This document shows, one piece after another, positions 59,511 to 64,000 of a DNA stretch of 64,000 nt; the first letter of the stretch is position 1, and every line of letters starts with the position of its first letter. The notes under the pieces are model-generated. The model ran no database searches, was not told the DNA's origin, and was given only the letters and a program-made list of their open reading frames with translations. The stretch is from positions 19,963,405 through 20,027,404 of the forward strand of contig CM044322.1 in the NCBI GenBank assembly GCA_024291935.2. Reading direction: 5' to 3'. The position numbers and the translations under genes were made by a program. This stretch comes from Okapia johnstoni. Lineage: Eukaryota; Chordata; Mammalia; Artiodactyla; Giraffidae.

Positions 59511-59850
59511 TATATGTTTGCCTTACAGTAGTTCACTAATATAACGTATTTTTGTACAACTGAATATATAGTGAATTTCTAGGAACACCATTACCAAGTA
59601 AGATTATATTTTGTTTCGAACTTTACCAAGTTGCTTACCTTATTTGAAAGGTGTTACCAATGGCAACACTACTTGTGGATTTTAACTGCCAATGAATGGG
59701 AAACACCTTTATCCACCCGCATTTGACAGTACTACAATCAATGGTGATTCTATATCCAAGTGTAATAAGCAGCTGACTACCTCATCATGTCTTCTAGTGT
59801 AGTCATGCTTGAGCATTTACATATTGAAATACCTATTATTTTACTCTAAA
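59511..59850. other. unassigned sequence
   Basis: The text acaccattaccaagtaagat and aacctttaccaagttgctta resembles part of an old L1 3' UTR in reverse, at low confidence. Confidence 0.35.
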
Positions 59851-60235
59851 GTTGTTGTTCAGTCACTCAGGTGTGTCCCACTCTTTGCGACCCCATGAAC
59901 TGCAGCATGCTAGATTTCCCTGACCACTAACTCCCGGATTTTGCTTAAACTCATGTCCATTGAGTCAACAATGTTATCCAACCTTCTCATCCTCTGTCAC
60001 CCCCTTCTCCTCATGCCTTCAATCTTTCCCAGTATCTGGGTCTTTTCCAATGAGTCGGCTCTTCACATCAGGTGGCCAAAGCACTGGAGCTTCAGCATCA
60101 TCCTTCCAATGAATATTCAGGGCTGATTTCCTTCAGGATTAACTAGTTTGATCTCCTTGCAGTCCAAGGGACTCTCAAGAGTCTTCTCTAGCACCACAGC
60201 TCAAAAACATCAATTTTTTGATGCTCAGTCTTCTT
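59851..60235 (-). mobile_element. BovB LINE 3' end
   Basis: About 385 bp of BovB in reverse, covering the 3' terminus and the YFGHLM and ISPEYS-like codons. Short indels break the frame (ctggagcttcagcatcatcc has lost one unit of the gct-tca repeat). Confidence 0.93.
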
Positions 60236-60360
60236 TTGCCTAAACTCCAAGCTACTGATGCTTCTCAAAACAAAACCTGGACCAATGTGAGGGTAAGAAT
60301 GAGGAGAAACAATGTGCTGATAGATCAGATTACTTTAAAAGGGTTATGCTTTGTTTCTTC

Positions 60361-60420
60361 TTTTTTTTTTTTTTTGACCCAGAGCATGCAGTTTTAACCA
60401 CTGGACTGCCAGGGAAGTCC
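60361..60420 (-). mobile_element. truncated CHR-1-type SINE
   Basis: A T15 run (poly(A) on the minus strand) is joined to gacttccctggcagtccagt, the head of a CHR SINE read in reverse. The body is missing. Confidence 0.75.
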
Positions 60421-60486
60421 TCCTTATCTTTTCAACTCCTGTTTTCAGGATAATATATTTCTTTTGGATGGCCTAGAGATATACAT

Positions 60487-60705
60487 GCAAGCTAAGTGGA
60501 TTCAATCGTGTGCGACTCTTTGTGACCCTATGGACTGTAGCCCACCAGGCCCCCTGTTCATGGGATTCTCCAGGCAAGAATACTGGAGTGGGCTGCCATT
60601 TCCTCCTCCAGGGGATCTTCCCAATCCAGGGATCGAACCTGTATCTCTTATGTCTCTTGCATTGGCAGGCAGGTTCTTTACCACTAGCACCACCTGGGAA
60701 GCCCA
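60487..60705 (-). mobile_element. Bov-tA SINE
   Basis: Complete reverse-oriented element. The short repeat agatata on both sides (about 60476 and 60707) may be its target duplication. Confidence 0.92.
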
Positions 60706-60743
60706 AAGATATATAACATGTGAATAAAAATACTCCATACTCA

Positions 60744-60835
60744 GGGGACTTCCTGGCAGTCCAGCAGGTTGGGACTCTGCACTTTCAGTGCAGGGTACAG
60801 GGTGCAATCGAGTTAGGGAACTAAGATCTCATATG
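60744..60835 (+). mobile_element. truncated CHR-1-type SINE
   Basis: The head (ggggacttcctggcagtcca, gggactctgcactttcagtg) runs to aactaagatctcatatg and an A-tract. The CHR body is mostly lost. Confidence 0.8.
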
Positions 60836-63097
60836 AAAAAGACTCCATGCTTTCAGGAACAACTGGTGTATAGTGGTGTATGAATTTACTGACTACTGAT
60901 TAAGTAAATATTACTTGATTATTAATTTATTGAAGACAAGCAAATTTATGTTGAATAAAATTCCTTGGCATGTCCAAGAAATTTAACTAAAATGAATTCA
61001 CTGCTCCCATTCAAAGTAGCTGAGATAAAGTGTCATAAAAATAAGTGAGAAATGATGAAGGAAGGAAGAAATGGAATAATTAATAATTGAAATCAACAAA
61101 ACTTAACAATGAACTGATAATTTTAAACAGAAAAACACCCATGCTGCTATGTATGTGCATTTGGACATGCATGCATAAGTGTGTGTGTTTAATTGTAAAC
61201 AGATGCTGATATATGAATGATTAACATCTGAAACCTGGAGATCTGAAAAAAGGCTAAAGACAGAGCAGAATTCCTGAATAAGTAAGATACATGAAAAAAG
61301 CATGAAATATAAGTAAACAGTATGTCTTTCAGAGGACAAAGTAAACAATCAGCTTAAAAAGTGAACACAGAAGGACCAACAATAAAAAAAAAAAAAAGCC
61401 AAAACCCACCAGAGAACTCCCCTTGAAAAGTATGCTGTAAAACAGGGGAGAAAAATTTTAAATAGTTACATATGTGAATGAATATTAAAAATATTTTAAT
61501 CCTCCTAAGCAGTGTGTTTCTAATTAGATATTACATTTTCTGATTATATATTTTATTGCAATGGAGGAATTAACTATGACTTAACTATTGCCACAACAGC
61601 AGCTGTTAGACTTCACTTTGTAGCTTCCTCTTTTATGCTCCTACCAAAACATGTGTATACTGTGTCTTAACATATTTCTTCCAGGAAAAGACCACAGAAT
61701 TTCTGTTTCAGTCTAGCTAGTTCCTAATGCAATTTACTGTATCTTTTTCTATATTAAAATAGAGAGAGGAGATCCTTTAATCTATTCCATAAATGTTTAA
61801 TTCTCTGGTCCACATTCTATTTCTTATAAAATGCAATCAAGAATCTACTTTCAAATGTCTTGGAATCTTTCTTAGCAACGAAGTAATAGAAGGCATTGCC
61901 TATTTTCAACTTATATGTTCAGAAATGAGGAAAAGTTTAAACCAAGACAAATCTAAAATAAATCAGGGTGAGGAGGATGGGGAAGGACATAGTCACACAC
62001 TAAGTATTTTAAGAGTGGAAATGAATGTATTCATAATCACTTAGCCAAACTGCTAATCTATTTTAAACCTTCCATTCTTCCATGACGTGTATTTCTTTAA
62101 AATATAAAAGTGGAATGTTAAGAAGGCAGTGCTCTGGCAAGCATAAACACCCTAGTAATTTTTACAAGTTGATTTTTGGAAAGGCCCACCCACCTAACTC
62201 CATCCCCATTTTAAAACTGTGCTGTCCAATAATTAAATAATATAGCCTTCATTTCGAGGTAAAACTTCAAACCGTTCTCTACATTTGGAACTCGACATAT
62301 GGTTGTAAACCCTAAAAGGCAAATTCAATAATAAATAGATGGTAAGAAAAAAATTATCAACAAATTTCAGAACTGTGGAGAGGAATCTTTAATTAATAAG
62401 TATTTCATAAGCAGGACAAATAAGACTTCTGCAGATCTCCTGTCTTATACATCCTCTAAGGTTAAAAGATAAAGACTTGAATCTACTCAAAAGTCAGCAT
62501 ACCCATTAAACACCCAAAAAGGAAGGCAATTAGTGTCAACTGTAGTGATTAAAAAGAACACTTTTCAATTATAAACTCATCCAAGAATGAACCTACTGAA
62601 AAGCCTCATTTGAAAGATATATAAAAATAAATGACTACTTCACCAAAATGAAATCTTCTAATAAGAACTGTCACCAAAGATCCCTTTGAATTTTTCTAAA
62701 TTGTGAATACAACTTGTCAATCACAGAGGGGGAAAATAGTAACCGTTACAGTTAAGTAAGACTTGGAGATATTCAGATATAAACAGACATTAAGCTTTTT
62801 TCTTTGAGTACACCCTAGCTTTAAAACAAAAAAAAGTAGTCACAAAAATGTAGAAAAATTGACAAACGGCACATTTTAAAGGGCAGGTAGGCAACTGTGT
62901 ATACCAATGCTAAATATAATTCTAAAGATTATAGCTTCTATTGCTCTATTGAGGCTCTAATAAAAGATGAAAACTAAAGATAATGTCACTGATTCTTCTT
63001 CATTGTCTTAGAAATCTTAAATTTAAATAAAAATTAGCTTTGTAGTTAAAAGAATAAATTTATAGACCCACAAATAACTTCAGCTCACTGTGTGTGT
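60836..63097. other. long unassigned interval
   Basis: More than 2 kb without a recognised repeat or exon. An A15-like run lies near 61384-61396. The longest ORFs (81 and 83 codons) show no domain. Confidence 0.45.
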
Positions 63098-63300
63098 GCA
63101 CACTCAGTCATATTCAACTCTTTGTGACCCCATGAACTATAGTACACCAGGCTCCTCTCCCCACAGGATTTCCCAGGCAAGATTACTTAAGTGGGTTGCA
63201 ATTTCCTCCTGCAGGTGATTATCCTGACCCAGGGATCGAACCTGTATCTCCTGCATTGGCAGGCAGGTTCTTTACCACTAGTGCCACCTGGGAAGCCCCA
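63098..63300 (-). mobile_element. Bov-tA SINE (left arm of the inverted repeat)
   Basis: A full-length reverse element from acactcagtcatattcaact to the tRNA head ending gggaagcccc. From 63170 onward, and 14 bases beyond its end, it is part of a perfect inverted repeat. Confidence 0.93.
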
Positions 63301-63531
63301 AATCACTGTACATGTTGAAAAAAATATATTAAAAAACTTCAGTTTCCATATATGAGCTGTAGAACATTTGACATAAGCATGACTAGCATGTACAGTGATT
63401 TGGGGCTTCCCAGGTGGCACTAGTGGTAAAGAACCTGCCTGCCAATGCAGGAGATACAGGTTCGATCCCTGGGTCAGGATAATCACCTGCAGGAGGAAAT
63501 TGCAACCCACTTAAGTAATCTTGCCTGGGAA
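63170..63531. repeat. perfect 145-bp inverted repeat, 72-bp spacer
   Basis: 63170-63314 and 63387-63531 are exact reverse complements, checked base by base across all 145 positions. The arms include Bov-tA sequence plus 14 bp of non-SINE flank (aatcactgtacatg). The outer limits show diverged SINE sequence, and the inner limit diverges immediately. Confidence 0.97.
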
Positions 63532-63545
63532 GTCCCATGGACAGA
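63402..63545 (+). mobile_element. Bov-tA SINE, 5' part (right arm)
   Basis: The head and first half of a Bov-tA, ending after ccatggacagag, where BovB text begins. It shares the exact sequence of the left arm up to 63531. Confidence 0.92.
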
Positions 63546-63872
63546 GAGTTGGACCATAAAGAAAGCTGAGCGCTGAAGAATTGATGCTTTTGAACTGTGG
63601 TGTTGGAGAAGACTCTTGAGAGTCCCTTGGACTGCAAAGAGATTCAACCAGTCAATCATAAAGGAAATCAGCCCTGAATATTCATCGGAAGGACTGATGC
63701 TGAAGCAGGGGATCAAAGAGGATGAGATGGTTGGATGGCATCACCAACTCGATGGACATGAGTTTGAGTGGGCTCTGGGAGTTGATGATGGACAGGGAAG
63801 CCTGGCGTGCTGCAGTCCATGGGATCGCAAAGAGTCAGACACGACTGAGTGACTGAACCGAACTGACTACAA
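63546..63872 (+). mobile_element. BovB LINE 3' end with internal deletion
   Basis: Codons for KKAERxIDAFELW-like and VPWTAKRFNQSI text lead to GLMLK. The sequence then jumps at about 63707 to the arginine-rich tail's end (gatgagatggttggatggca), skipping roughly 90 bp that other BovB copies have. It ends with gtcagacacgactgagtgac. It follows the truncated Bov-tA directly, so the two form a composite. Confidence 0.92.
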
Positions 63873-64000
63873 AAGAGTTCATTCTGTGTGACCCACTATC
63901 CACTGTTCATACAATGGTACAGACAGCCCCACTGACTGCTGTGAGGTCAAACATAGACTTATAGGCAAAAATCTCAGAAATACAGAGCCCGTTATGCATT

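Noticed and set aside
60487..63545. Repeated SINE units with regular spacing, considered as a CRISPR-like or designed array
   Set aside because: The units are dispersed ruminant SINEs in both orientations with irregular spacing, and there are no short identical repeats with unique spacers.

Overview
The window looks like a gene-poor, AT-rich stretch of a ruminant genome, most likely a bovid. The main evidence is its repeats: BovB (RTE) LINE 3' ends, tRNA-headed Bov-tA SINEs, Bov-A2 dimers with (AGC)n tails, ART2A-type dimers and CHR-type cetartiodactyl SINEs, together with L1, MIR, L2, MER5A, MER20, MaLR and mariner relics. Nothing prokaryotic was seen: no operons, no Shine-Dalgarno sites and no CRISPR array. 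Family names come from recognising the sequences by eye, not from a database search.

The one convincing protein-coding segment is a minus-strand exon at 12278-12878. It is open for 200 codons, has a good initiation context and ends at a consensus-like splice donor. The predicted serine-rich, basic protein was not recognised. It carries two copies of RSLSEP, which fits the classical mode-1 14-3-3 consensus. A 57-codon upstream ORF overlaps its start codon. A second, weak candidate is a plus-strand 3'-terminal exon or pseudogene at 49660-49995.

Layout: 1-3.6 kb holds a BovB end, an L1 tail, MIRs and a Bov-tA. 3.6-6.2 kb is a 5'-truncated L1. 6.7-10.5 kb holds a CHR-2 SINE, an interrupted MaLR LTR, and a Bov-tA split by a Bov-A2. 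12.3-13.1 kb is the coding exon, with mostly unassigned sequence on both sides. 14.6-38.7 kb contains scattered SINEs, old L1/HAL1 and L2 pieces, MER5A, MER20 and BovB copies. 39-45 kb is a degraded L1 hit by several later insertions: a MER2-like DNA element, Bov-A2, a complete solo LTR, L1 tails and a mariner MITE. 45.9-47.3 kb is another L1, with an AT-rich palindromic microsatellite inside it. 47.7-63.9 kb is again SINE/BovB-rich and ends in a perfect 145-bp inverted repeat (63170-63531) next to a BovB copy with an internal deletion.

The strongest unusual observations are the perfect inverted repeat at 63.2-63.5 kb, the two mariner hairpins resembling ruminant miRNA precursors, the coding exon with paired 14-3-3 motifs and an overlapping uORF, and the nested insertion stack at 39-45 kb. 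No dedicated new biological system could be supported.
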